The notes under the pieces were generated by a model, which was not told the DNA's origin, made no database searches, and was given only the letters and a program-made list of their open reading frames with translations. A stretch of DNA of 64,000 bases from Karalla daura (Eukaryota > Chordata > Actinopteri > Chaetodontiformes > Leiognathidae). This document shows positions 31,636 to 46,500 of the stretch, in pieces; within the stretch, counting starts at the first letter, position 1; each line of letters begins with the position of its first letter. Location: assembly GCA_029224185.1 (NCBI GenBank), contig CM055189.1, forward strand, positions 2,833,840 through 2,897,839. Direction: 5' to 3'. A program made the position numbers and the translations under genes.

Positions 31636-32689
31636 TTGGGTTAGGGTTAGGTTAGGATTCTCCCTGTGTCCATGGTCCAGAGTATCTGCCCAGCAGCTGC
31701 AGCCTTTGACTGCCACACCCCCCTCATGCTGCGTTGTCCCCCAACTCCACTCCACCGAGACAAGCATAATTCATCTTTTCACAACAACTTTTCAGCTGGC
31801 AGAAGTTTTAAGACAGAATGCGGAATCTATGTCATAGTACCTGATGTTCTTTACATGACCACTGGCAACGTATTCGTACGCATCCAGTACCTTATAGGCT
31901 CATAACTTTCGGTTTCTGAATTAAATGAGTATAAATATTGGGCAATTGCATGTTCAGCCACTCGCAGAGATCAGAGAGATTCACATTCTGACCATTAGAT
32001 CTGATCTCAGGAACAGAGATGACCCACAAGAATCACAGCACGTCCCCATGTGCCCGGTCACAGCCGCTGTCGGTTGCTCTGAAATCGCGAAGTCGCGATC
32101 CTCTCTGTATTCTGTAAAACTTTATTCTATCGGTAGAATATCGATTCTGACAACCGTAAAATCAACAGCCAGACATTTTGATGCTCGAAACGTTTTGCTA
32201 GCTCCACCTCCGGCACTTCCGCTGCCAGGACATCGGTGCATACATCATTGTAAACAAACAGTAAAAGGGTCTATTATCGGGATTATAAAGTATTAGCAAA
32301 GGTTGTTTTCTGAGGAGACGAAACAAGTCCAGAGCGCGCTTCGTCTTCTTCGTGTGGTTTTATGGCAGTTGGCAAACAACAATATGGTGCATTAGCACCA
32401 CCAACTGGTTGGGAGTATGGATCAGAACGCTTCCAATCCTGCTCAAGACTGATTTTTAACCCATTAACTAAAATAAATAAATACAAATAAAATATATAAC
32501 CACCCCAAAATTCTATATTCTACTAACTAACCCTGTTGCGCTTAAGAACTTGGTTTGGCACGCTATTAAGGTGTTTTCTAAGACTTGAATACTGGGCTAA
32601 ATATCTCGGCCCATTCATTCCTATCCATGCTCCCGTGAAATCAACAGAAAGACGTACATGTAAAAGAAGACAAAACATGGAGATTCTTT

Positions 32690-32830
32690 TGACAACTTCA
32701 ACTTTAATTCATTTAAAGCCAGCGCATAACAAAAGTTACCTTAAGGCAATTTACAGGAGCAAGGCAAGAATATGTAATAGTAGAAACTGTAAAAAAAAAA
32801 TAAATAAAAAAAATGGCCCCAAACCTGGAT
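32690..32830 (-). repeat. LINE-like tail in the 3' flank of gene H
   Basis: CAACTTTAATTCATTTAAAG, GCATAACAAAAGTTACC and GGAGCAAGGCAA are shared with the flanks of E, F and G. On the minus strand the tail provides ATTAAA. The inner part of the element is mostly deleted, though a short LINE coding end (NLESPNPG-like, near 32815-32870) may remain. Confidence 0.5.
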
Positions 32831-32910
32831 TAGGAGATTCTCTGAACCACAAGTAGGCCTGTATTTATTCACTGTGCACATGATGGTCCTACATGGCACA
32901 GGAAGCCAGC

Positions 32911-35308
32911 TCAGAGGTCAGAACAGGAGGGATGTGATGTCTCTTCCTCATTTCTATCAGGAGAGGAGCTGCTGTGTTCTTCCTGCTTCACACACTGTGA
33001 CTTAGTTTTCTTTTTGTGTCTCAGCATGTGCTTGCTGAGATAAGATTTCCTTTTGAAACTCATTTTACAGACGGAACATGGGAACGGTCTTTCTCTCGAG
33101 TGAACTGGTAAATGCTCAGCCAGAGCTGAAGGCCTTGGGAACTTTTTGCTGCAGACAGGGCAGACGTGGGGTCTTTCCCCCGTGTGGATCCACATGTGCC
33201 TTGTCAGGGCACTTCGATATCCAAACCGGTTACCACACTCTGAGCACTGATAGGGCTTTTCTCCTGTGTGGACCTTCATGTGGTCTTTCAGGCCACATTG
33301 ATATACAAACTGTTTATCACACTCTGAGCACTGAAACCGCTTTTCTCCTGTGTGACTTCGTACATGTATAGACAGTTGTGACTGCTGTCTAAACGTTGTG
33401 CCACAGAAGAAGCAGCTGAAGGGTTTTTCCCCGGTGTGGATCCTCTTGTGCACTATCAGGGCATTTTGATATCCAAATCGTCTTCCACACTCCGAGCAGC
33501 GGAACGGCTTTTCCCCTGTGTGGATCCTCATGTGCTCTTTCCGGGCATAAGGATCTCTAAACCGTTTTCCACACTCTGAGCACTGAAACCGCTTCTCTCC
33601 TGTGTGAGTTCGGAAATGTTTATTCAGTCGTGACTTCTGTCTAAACCGCAAGCTACAGACGGAGCAGCTGAAGGGTTTTTCCCCTCTGTGGACCATAATG
33701 TGATCTTTCAGGCACCTCTGATATCTAAACTGTTTCCCACACTCTGAGCAGTGAAACGGCTTTTCTCCTGTGTGGATCATCATGTGGATTTTCAAGTTAC
33801 TCTGGTATGCAAACAGTTTGCCACACTCTGAGCAGTGAAATGGCTTTTCTTTTGATTGCGGATGCGAGCGCAGCCTGTACCTAATACTACCAACGGCATA
33901 GCTGATGGGTTTCTCACTGGTGTGGTTCTTCATGTGATGTGTTAGAGTTTTCTGCCATTTAAATCTTTTTCCACACTCAGCACAGGGGAACTTTTTTTCT
34001 CCTTGTTCCTCCTGATGTTCCTGGAGGTCTGAGCCGCTCGATCCACTTGGAGATCCTCCCTCTACAGCCCCAGCCTGAAGGCGCTGTACAGACTGAGGTT
34101 TCTAGAATAAGATAAGAGAAGTTGAAGTTGCATGAAATTAGACAATCTGCTGAGTTTGTGAACATGCACAAAAACCTAAAAAGAATTAGTAGAAGAGACA
34201 GCATTTGTAGATGAAGGATCCTGAGATGACTGTTTTGCAGTGGAATGATGAAAGATGTTGAAATCACCTCTTCATCCTCCTCTTCCTCAGTCTTCACAGA
34301 TACACCAGTGAAAGTGAACTGGGTGGTGTCCACCTCCTCCTGCTCCTCTTTAATGTGAGGCAGCACTGCTGGAACCTGGTATTTCTGCATCAACAGCTGC
34401 TGAACATCTGCAGAGAGCAGTCAAACACACACAGGCTTTATCACACTGTCCTGGTGACATCCAAACCACAACCTTGACTCTCATGTCACTGTCTCGTCTG
34501 ATCCTCTCAACAACAAACAACCACCAGGAGCCGAAATGAGAAATGAGCAGAGATCATATCTGTTTTCTGTGATATGCCAACAACAACTATGAACTAAAAG
34601 TGGGATGTTATCTGGGCTTTTAGGCAGGTTCTTATCCTTGAGTTACCTCTTCAAATGTTCGACTTGATGTGTTATAATCACTTATAACCCTGTTCATATC
34701 CTCTCTGTCATGGGGACTGAGTAAAGACGAAAGGGTTGTGCTGTTTTATTTGTTTGTTGACATTTAATGCCTCAACCTATGAAAATGGGAGTAAGCTATG
34801 ATGTAAGTCAGCTAATATTAATGAAGCCATCAAGTTGACAGCGGGACGAAAGAAGCGACCACAGGTTGTCCCCACCGTCACTCTGCTGGTCTCCTAAAGG
34901 GGCGTGGTCTATGAGAAACCCACGTGACATAAATACGGCAAGATGACTCCTAGTCTTTACTTATTTGTTACAACCACTTGGTAGTCAATCTAGGGTGTCG
35001 TCCCCGATTTATATGGAAAAGAAAGGAAGTTACGCGGAAGGCAGAGAGAGAGACAGAGAGAGAGAGAAGAGGGGGGTGGCAGAGTAGACGAGGGTTTGAG
35101 CCAAATGTCCCCGATTTGGGAGATCAGAATATGGCCACCTTAAGTCAATCTAACTCTCAACCCATTCCCGCTGGTCACAGCGTCGGGCATTGAACCCACC
35201 TAGTCTGTGTAAACGCACTTCCGGTTGAAAAACAGCAGCCAGAAGTTTTCCTTGTTGAAAGAGCTGCTCCTTGTATTTCACCATGGTCAGAGCCACTTGC
35301 CGTGACAT
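32911..35308 (-). CDS. Gene H: C2H2 zinc-finger protein, 11 fingers, shortened N-terminus
   Basis: Predicted 479 aa. Exons: 1 (35200-35308), 2 (34268-34407), 3 (32911-34101). Exon 1 is only 109 nt: MSRQVALTMVKYKEQLFQQG, then KLLAAVFQPEVRLHRLG. The QQRLAAAAEDILQLFEG helix is deleted, yet the frame and donor are kept. Exon 2 lost the EQQDPAE and LRSSQ parts but keeps IKEE and VKTEEEEDEE. Exon 3 has an intact TTCTAG acceptor, one upstream finger (PCAECGKRF), a destroyed finger (PISYAVGSIRYRLRSH) and ten more, HCSECGKLF to PCSVCKMSF, then a longer Ser-rich tail. It is probably functional as a DNA binder; loss of the helix may change its partners. Confidence 0.82.
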
Positions 35309-35433
35309 GACGCTGACACACGCAACAACAAGCTCTCTCTCCCTCCCTCTCTACGTGTCTTTCTGTCTCTCTCCCTTTCTCGCTCTCTCTCTCTAGCTCT
35401 CCGTGTCTACGAGCTTCAGTCTCTGGGTTTGTT

Positions 35434-35505
35434 GATGCGGCGCGTTCAATTTACCCCGGAAGGCGATGGTTAGGGGAAGTGACGTTTAACTCATTGTTTC
35501 CGGGT
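35434..35505. promoter_or_regulatory. Promoter module of gene H, CRE decayed
   Basis: GCGTTCAATTTACCCCGGAAGG is kept, but the palindrome reads TGACGTTT at 35480-35487, so only half of the CRE remains. TTTCCGGGTTTAG follows. Confidence 0.5.
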
Positions 35506-35566
35506 TTAGATAAACGTTAACAAAATTTGTTGTCTGAGAAGCCGAGACAATTCCTTAGCACGGAGC

Positions 35567-35789
35567 TCAGAGACACGGAGACAGACAGCTGTTTGAAGGA
35601 ACCATGGTAGAGGACAAGGAGCAACTCTGTCGACAACAAAAACTCATGGACGCTGTTTTGAAACCGGAAGTGCCCTTGTACAGGGCGGGTGTGATTACTT
35701 CCGGTCGCTGTGATCTGCAAATAACCATAGATATAATAAAGAATAGACGCCGCATTGGCTGCGGGGCAGAAATGCGGCCGCCATCTTGA
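35567..35789 (+). pseudogene. Best-preserved relic plus-strand exon 1
   Basis: From 35604 the plus strand is open as MVEDKEQLCRQQKLMDAVLK, then PEVPLYRAG, a clear match to exon 1 (MVEYEEQLCRQQKLLDAVLKPEVRLHRLG) in the opposite direction. GAGCTCAGAGACACGGAGAC and GAGCTGTTTGAAGGAACC precede it as at other genes. The donor CTAG|GTGAG is replaced by GGCGGGTGTG, and no spacer or finger exon follows on this strand. Confidence 0.65.
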
Positions 35790-35790
35790 A
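35768..35790. promoter_or_regulatory. YY1-like site
   Basis: GCGGCCGCCATCTTG matches the strong YY1 consensus (GCCGCCATCTTG) in a CpG-containing stretch just right of the divergent exon relic. Activity is inferred. Confidence 0.35.
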
Positions 35791-35879
35791 AAGGTCATTA
35801 TAATGTAAACAACTACAGCAGCAAGATGCCTGAACTATAGACTGTATGTAAAAGACTATACACTTTCTCCAACACACAT

Positions 35880-37371
35880 CCAGTCAAAATACACCATTTG
35901 CAATCATGAAATACTCATTAAATACATTTTTTTCATAACTCACACCAGCTTTCGTTTCATGTGCGAGTGTGTCATATTCAGGCTTTGTCTGAACACTGTG
36001 TGGTCTAAATCGATTACTTATTGGTTGAATTATTGGTTGAAATCTCTGTGAAATTGACTGTAGTACAAAGCAGTCATATGAAGAGAAGGAAGTGAAGCAA
36101 ATAGTTACACTTGTGTGTTTACGTGTTGAACATAGTTTAGAAATAAGCACTCTGTCCTGTATATTTTGAATACATGAGTATGGATTTCAACAATACGATA
36201 CCATATGAAACCCTGTAATGATGGTGATTTAGATGCCATTATTTCTTTATAGATCATTGACAGGCGGTTCGACACCATGAATAGATGCAATCCTTGTGCC
36301 AAAGGATTGAGAGCTCCCTTGGGCGTTTTAATCTGGATGGAGTAGAGTACTTGCTCATTTAGGTGACAACAGATGGAACACTTCATCAGTCTGAGGTCTA
36401 TTAAAATAGTGCTTGTGCTTATGCAGAGTTCCTAAGATGCTCCATCTCTGCATCAGGTTCATATGATATGTTTTTTCCTTTAGTTTTCTGTTTTCAGTCC
36501 CACACAAGTGTCACAACAGTTAGCATGCCAACATTATGCTTTTATTTCAAAATGTTTCAGTCTTCACTTTTATTTGTCGGAATTACCTTGTATTGAATGT
36601 GGCTTCAGCTTCCAGATGCTTCTTAATGTTATGTATAACACATCTTAAAGTACAGGAAGGTGTCAAAATATATATAATATATAATAATAATATGACAAAT
36701 ATGGATGCTATTTATATACCTTGTGTTCGTTAATAAAAACCTGTCTCATACGTGTGGTAAAAGTTGAAGATTTTCTGAGACTGAAACTGAACCAAGTAAG
36801 AATAAAAACATATCCAAAATGTATTAATGTATAGATCAGCAGTTCTGAAATAGAATAAAATGTGAGTATATAAAAGAAATAGTCTAAATAGTATATAAAA
36901 ATATGCCTGAAATCAGGTAACATGCCTGAGAACTTTAAACCCTTTGTGAAATAAATAAAAATAAGATACAATATATAGATATATTTTATTAACAAAATAA
37001 CACATAACTTACAAACAAGTGAGGGAAAAAGGGAAAACTAAGTCAAGAACTTAACTAAACTTTTCATGAAGCTGTTGGAGGGTCACTTCCTGCCTCTCTT
37101 TTCCGTTTCCCCATGTCCACTTTGCTCCAGCTCAGGAGTGGGAAGATCCATTTATACAGACATTTGGTCTGCTGCGGCTACTTTGAAAAAAAAAAAACAA
37201 AAACATTTAGTTTAGTCTCATCGTCTTCATGACAACTGCATATGTAGAGTTCGTATAACAACAAATACCAAACTGATAGGAATACTGCAGAAAAACTCTG
37301 GAACAGGATGCCAGCGCAGAGAGGCCGGAGCAGAAGAGATACGAGCGCTCTTCCTCGCTGGATGTCTTCAT
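35880..37371. other. AT-rich spacer and 3' flank of gene I
   Basis: No gene seen. AT-rich throughout; TTTATT at 36985-36990 is a candidate minus-strand poly(A) signal for gene I, here not accompanied by the LINE-like tail of the other genes. Confidence 0.45.
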
Positions 37372-40770
<3,399 letters not shown>

Positions 40771-40784
40771 GACGGGGGTGCACA

Positions 40785-41030
40785 CATGCGGCACGTTTCA
40801 TTTATCCCGGAAGGCGACGGTAAAGGGAAGTGACGTTCGGCTATCGTGTTTCCGGGTATAGATGAACGTTAACAAAGTTTGTTTTCTGAGGAGCCGAAAC
40901 AAGTCCTTAGTACGAAGCCCAGAGACACGGAGCCAAAGACAATAAAAACGGTTGTCGACAACAAAAACTCATGGACGCTGTTTTGAAACCGGAAGTGCCC
41001 TTACGCAAGGCGGGTGTGATTACTTCCTGT
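40785..41030. promoter_or_regulatory. Promoter module of gene I with relic plus-strand exon 1
   Basis: TTTCATTTATCCCGGAAGG, a decayed CRE (TGACGTTC at 40831-40838) and TTTCCGGGTATAG. On the plus strand GGAGCCGAAACAAGTCC follows, then the relic GTCGACAACAAAAACTCATG and GACGCTGTTTTGAAACCGGA near 40953-40997. The simple repeats seen in other leaders are missing here. Confidence 0.55.
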
Positions 41031-41919
41031 GTTTTCCAAACTTTTTTTGACCATACACCCCCCTTCATACCCCAACCGAGCTGACGTGCCTCCAACACGT
41101 TTCCACAACACAACGAGCTCTCTTAGAAAGGCAGCACGTTTAATCATGCTAAAATGAGAACACACATCGAACAATAACATTAAAGTTAAGGCACTCTCGC
41201 ATTTTTGAATGTAACAAAGTTTTAAAATAATGCATTACAGTTAAAGCACAAATATAGCAAAGAGGAGAGATGACATAGAGGGAGAAAGTAGCCTGTATGT
41301 ATGGGGAAAAGGTACAATTTTCAATTGCATTTAAAATTAGCAGCAACACATCGCCATCATTACACAGTTTGGGAAAAATAAAACGAGGACGAATGGGATG
41401 GTTGTTGGTAGGTTTGCAAAATAACTCACTAACACGTGAACATATCGTTCTGAAATTTCCACAGTATGTTTGTATGCACCATGACTCAAGCTGACCTTAA
41501 CCCTAACCCTAACCCGAACTGAGCTACCTCTGTGGAGGTGTGAGCTTTCGGAGCGCTCTTCTTCTTTGTTACAGGGTATTTCCTGCTTTCAAAATTGCAT
41601 GGCGGCCGCCTCCAGCTAATTTTGTCTTGGCTTGATGGTGCAGCCGTATCTAGTTATGTATGCAGACTGTCATTGATCTGGCTTAGAGTCTGTCTCTGTC
41701 TGTTCCACAGCTGGCTGTAGAATCAGTGATTGGTTGGTGTTTTAAATATAAAACCCTCAAAGATACGATGACACTTAACTGGCCGACATCCATGGGATCA
41801 GAATCAACTGCATTCATACCTCTGTCTTCCAAGGATTTAATGATATTGTTCTTTCTGATGAAGTGGTGTTTGTTTTTCAAAATAAAATTGTAAAGTTTTG
41901 ATTGAGCAATGTATACATA

Positions 41920-42060
41920 TCACCAGCGTTGGGGAGTAACAAATTACAAGTAACGGCGTTACGTAATTTAATTATAAAAAAAAGTATAACTATAATTCAT
42001 TACAGTTACATTGGGAAAACATGTAATTCTGTTACAGTTGTTTATGGAAATATTAAGAAT
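41920..42060. mobile_element. hAT-like transposon end
   Basis: CCAGCGTTGGGGAGTAACAA, then ATTACAAGTAACGGCGTTAC and repeated TAACTATAATTCATTACAGT words. This matches the terminal region of a common fish hAT-type family (CAGxGTTGGGxAGTAAC). I could not find the other end, so it may be truncated. Confidence 0.45.
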
Positions 42061-42539
42061 TGCAATTTTAGTTACATTTTAAGAATATGAACAAAAACAT
42101 TTGCGACATATTTAATGATATTGTTTTGCTTTGCAGTATTTCGCAGTTTCCCAGCGGAGCCCCGTGTCTGTCCCTATTTCTAATCAGATTTGCCTGCCAC
42201 AGCGTCACTCTGTGACGGGCTTCAGGTCTTTGAAGGGACTCTCTCCTCCGGCCTCGCATCCCCCGGAGGAGCACGTCTGACCAGCGATGGATGGACCGCT
42301 GTCAATCATTGCAGTGACGGCGCGTGCGGCTCTCTCTCCTGCCTTGTTGCGCATCTTTTGTGCAGAACGGGGCTCCTATTGGATCGCGGGGCCCTACGCA
42401 CTGTGTGTGTTCTGCGTATAGGCAGCGATGACCCTGCAACATAATAAAATGATATGATACACGATACGACTGATGCAATGTCTCATAGACAACAAACATA
42501 GCCACCACCGTAGGGTTAGGGTTAGACAGTACTGATGGC

Positions 42540-43152
42540 TAACAGTTGAGAATGTAGACATATCAAAAGTTGCATCAGTCCAGAGTAGAGAGCGGGAAGA
42601 ACCGCAGCAGGAAAAAGCCGGGTTGAGGGACGGAGTCCCGGATCCAGCTCAGCATCTATGGAATCTGGGAGGGAAGAAAGCACAGACACTCCGGGGACTC
42701 ACGGTCCCCGGTCCATATGTTAGTCCTGCAAAGTCACGGAATAGGAAAGGAGAAGAAGAAGTGGAGGAGGAAGAGGAGGAGGAGGAGGAGGAGGTGGAGA
42801 ACAGATGGAGCGAGACCAAGAGGAGGGTGAGAAGATAGAGCGGAGAACAAGAAGTCAATGTGCCGGGATTCCCCGGCAGACTGAACCTATAGGATACATA
42901 GGATTGTAGGTCTATGTGTAGGCTCTGTCTGAGGAGGGTTTCTAACCTCCTCTTGAAGGTAGAGAGGATGTCTGTCTCCAGGACTGACACTGGGAGATGG
43001 TTCCACAGCAGAGGGCCTTGGTAACTGGAGGCTCTGGCTCCACATCTAGACTTAGAGATTCTTGGAACCACAAGTAGGCCTGCATTCAGAGAATGGAGTG
43101 TCCTAGTGGGGCAATAGGGTTTTATCAGGTCTGAGATATAAGAGAGAGACAT
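42540..43152 (-). mobile_element. LINE reverse-transcriptase C-terminal fragment
   Basis: The minus strand encodes SYISDLIKPYCPTRTLHSLN, then AGLLVVPRISKSRCGARASS and GPLLWNHLPVSVLETDIL, then STFKRRLETLLRQ. This is the conserved tail of fish LINE reverse transcriptases. After the stop a Ser/Glu-type GGA repeat (42767-42800) and the CATCTATGGAATCTGGGAGG block link it to the tails found behind the zinc-finger genes. It is 5' truncated, as is usual for LINE insertions. Confidence 0.75.
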
Positions 43153-43330
43153 TCATTAACAGACAGTATAAAATGAACACACACACACACACACACACAG
43201 TTGTAATGGAGCAGGGAGGAGCCACAGTGACTATATGATCCAGGTAGGGAGCAACAGTCCCAGACTTCTTTTTTCACTTCAGAGTCCATTTGAAGTCGAC
43301 GGAGAAGGAGAAAAACTGGAGCTGAGGCAG
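43143..43330 (+). repeat. Direct repeat left of the Ig gene (3' UTR-like)
   Basis: GAGACATTCATTAACAGACA, an AC run, GGAGCAGGGAGGAGCCACAG and TCCATTTGAAGTCGAC match 47352-47535 almost base for base. That copy lies just after the stop codon of the Ig gene, so this one is probably the 3' UTR of a deleted tandem neighbour. Confidence 0.65.
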
Positions 43331-43511
43331 TGTGAGGTTTTTTTTTTTTTTTTAGAAACTTTAATTTGAATATAGATCATGTATTTTGACAAACATTCAA
43401 TCCAACATAATTGGAAAAGTAGTAAAGAAGTAAAGTAGCCAGCCTGGCTCGCAGCCAGCAGTCAGAGCAGGAGTTTGCTGAACAAACTCGATGTCTTGAT
43501 CTGCCACAAAG

Positions 43512-46500
43512 ATGAAGTTCGTTGTGACGTTCTTCCTGCTGATCAACTATGCTAGTGTCGTCCAAGCCTGTGAGTTTAAAGTTTCTTTGCTGTTTTTGCT
43601 GTTGTTTTCCTGTTCCTCCTCCTCTCCTCGGTACTGTACTGAGGAGAAGAACTGTAACTCCTGTTTGTTAAATGTTGTTGTGATAACAGCCTGTGAAAAC
43701 AAGTTTCCATTATGGGAAAATAAAGACTATTGATCTGATCTCTGAGGCGAGGCGTCTTTGGAGGTTGTACACAGCACTGATAACTGGAGAGACGAGCTGG
43801 TCTCTGTCTACTTTCGATCTTGAGCCGTAGTGACTGTCGGTTAACTCCTCCCTGGCTGAGGAAAACTTTCAGCCTTGGTTACTCAGCTTCACTGAGTTTT
43901 TCTAGGAGGAGACTTTCCCGACCACACTGGGAGTTTTAACATGCCGAGCAATGAGGGACAGTGGTTAATCACTCTGGAGCTGCACAGATCTTTGTGCATT
44001 GGTGCAAAAATAAAGTAAAAGCAAAGCATAAAGAGTGACACATGAAGCAATGTGGGGCAAGGCAGAAAGTCGTGTAATTACAGCGACCCCTTGTGGCGAA
44101 TGGCACCAAATTGATTGTGCACACTTAGGAAAGGGTCTTGAGGTGTGGGATAAAATTTGGTTTCATACCACCAAAGCATTTCCAAGATATGAGTTGGCGT
44201 ATTGTTTGGTGCCTTTCCCGCCAATTTTGATTGGCTGTAGCAGGCAAACGGATTCAAATTTAAAAAAGACACTAAGTAACTTTAGTCCGGATCAGTCTGG
44301 AGATAGTCTGAGCTGATTTTTGTGGGAATCGGACAAATTTTGCTGCCGCTGAAAATGTTTATTGGCTTTGAACAAATTCCAATATGGCGGCCAAGGAAAT
44401 ATGGCAGGTTTAACATCATAAGGTCCATTAAGCTCGGCATGATCCAAGGATTGCAAGAGTGACTTGTTTTGAGGATCGAGCGTAAGGGTCAAAAGTTACA
44501 AGCAAGAGATATAGATGAGATATATACAAAATGGCGACTTTGCAACTGATTTCGATTGGCCGTAGCGGCCAAACGGATTCAATGTTCAAAACGGCTATAA
44601 GTAACTATTGTGCGGATTGGTCTCAATGTAATCTGTGACAAGTTTTGTGCGAATCGGACAAAGATTTTCGAGCAATGAAGCTTTTTTTTGCTTTCAGCTA
44701 AATCCAAGATGATGAAAAATCTAACATGGTGCATTGTGACGTCATATAATGCGTTGAACTCGGTATGGTCCAAGGATTCCAATGGTATCTTGTTTTCAGA
44801 AATCGGTCAAGCGGTTCAAAAGTCACGTGCACAAACGTGCCTTTTGAACCATACCTAGAACTTTGACCTGTTGGTGGCGCTAGACGGTATTGAGTGTCAC
44901 TACCATTCGGGAAGAAAGTGGAATAATAATAATAATAATAATAACACTAAGTAGAAAACAAAGTAAAACAATGGGTTCCTGCAGCTTCGCTGTTTGGCAG
45001 CTGGTTCATCAGAATCTGGATGTGCATTGGTATCAACGGATTAAACACAATAGGTTGAAAACCCAACAAAATCTGAGAAGAGACGGGTCATTGGTCCACA
45101 CTATAAAAAGTTAAGTGCAATGAATCAGGACGTTCAAACACATACAGAAGAACAAAAGCCTTCATTGGGAGAAATGAGCACTGCTCTGCAGACCCTTGGA
45201 GATGAAAGCTCTTCAGTAACATACATTAAATAACACATATCAGTTATATTCTTTCACATATTAGATGAATGTGATGTGAAGTGTAGCATAGCATAGGAAT
45301 GTAACTCCATCTATGGCCGGGGGCAAATCCTGATGGGGAACCTACCTCGGGACAACACCCGTCTCTCTGCTCCAGGTGTTGATCATTATCATGGCTTCAT
45401 ATGGAGAATAACAGCTAGACTCAGGGAGACACCTGGTTCTGGCCACACCTCAGAGGTCTGAGGTCTTTTTTTAATCCTTATTCCTGTTATTGATAGGTTG
45501 TTAAGATGGCCGTCCTTCAGAGGTGTCCAGCTGGGGTAACACTACCTTTTGTTTGCTCATTAGATCGAATGGTTTGTCCAGATAAGAAGACCAAGGCAGT
45601 AGAAGGCAGTGAAGCCATCCTGTCATGTCATGTGGAACCAAGGAAGAACCTGGAGGAGTTCTTCCTGGACTGGAGAAATGATGGGTATGTGGTCCTCATG
45701 TACCTAGAGGGTCAGGATGATCATCGGCTGCAGGCTCCTCAGTTCAGAGGCAGAACAAGTGTGGATCTAGAAGGTCTGAAGACTGGAGACCTGTCCCTGA
45801 AGATCTCCTCAGTGCAGCTGTCTGACCAAGGAACATACAGATGCTTCGTCCGACCATACCGCGCTTGTTATGTAGATCTTGTTGTAGGTGAGTGGTTTGA
45901 TACTGTGCAGGTTGGTTCAGGATTTATTGAGAGTTCTCTGCTCTCTTCAGGTGGATGGAAGGAAACTTTACTGATCCTTTAGGGAGGTTCTCTTTGGGAC
46001 ATTCAGGCTCCAGGTTTGGAAAACACCACAAGTTTGAAAAAAAAAAACACTTTTTACAAAACAAAAGGATCAGAAAAACTTCATGAATCCTGGAAGATAT
46101 TGTGTGGTCACAGTTTCTTCACAGTTTAAATTACAATATAATGAAACTACCAATTATTATATACAGAGTAGGGTTTGTCAGTTTCACGTGTTAATTAGAT
46201 TAATTAATTACACTGCGAATGTGGATATCAAATCTTCTCTTAGTGTTTTCTATTGATTAGTCTTGTACTACAATCTTGTAATGTAATGTCCTAATTCTTT
46301 ATTTAGGGACCGTTAGGAGATTAAACTGTGACTGATTAGATTAACTACACATCCTATGATTAGATTTTTTTAATCACCTGACAGCACTAATACAGAGCAA
46401 TAGATACCCTGTAACATGTAACATGTAACAGACCCATGTAATCAATATGATCAATCAGAAACATGAGGAACAGTTCCAGGATGTGCTGAGGATCTTTGTG

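Noticed and set aside
31638..31655. Telomere-like GGGTTAGGGTTAGG (also near 41495 and 42510)
   Set aside because: Only two or three units each; too short for an interstitial telomere, and such words are common in fish DNA.
42767..42800. GGA repeat encoding poly-Glu or poly-Ser as a candidate gene
   Set aside because: A simple repeat next to a LINE fragment; the coding similarity ends before it.
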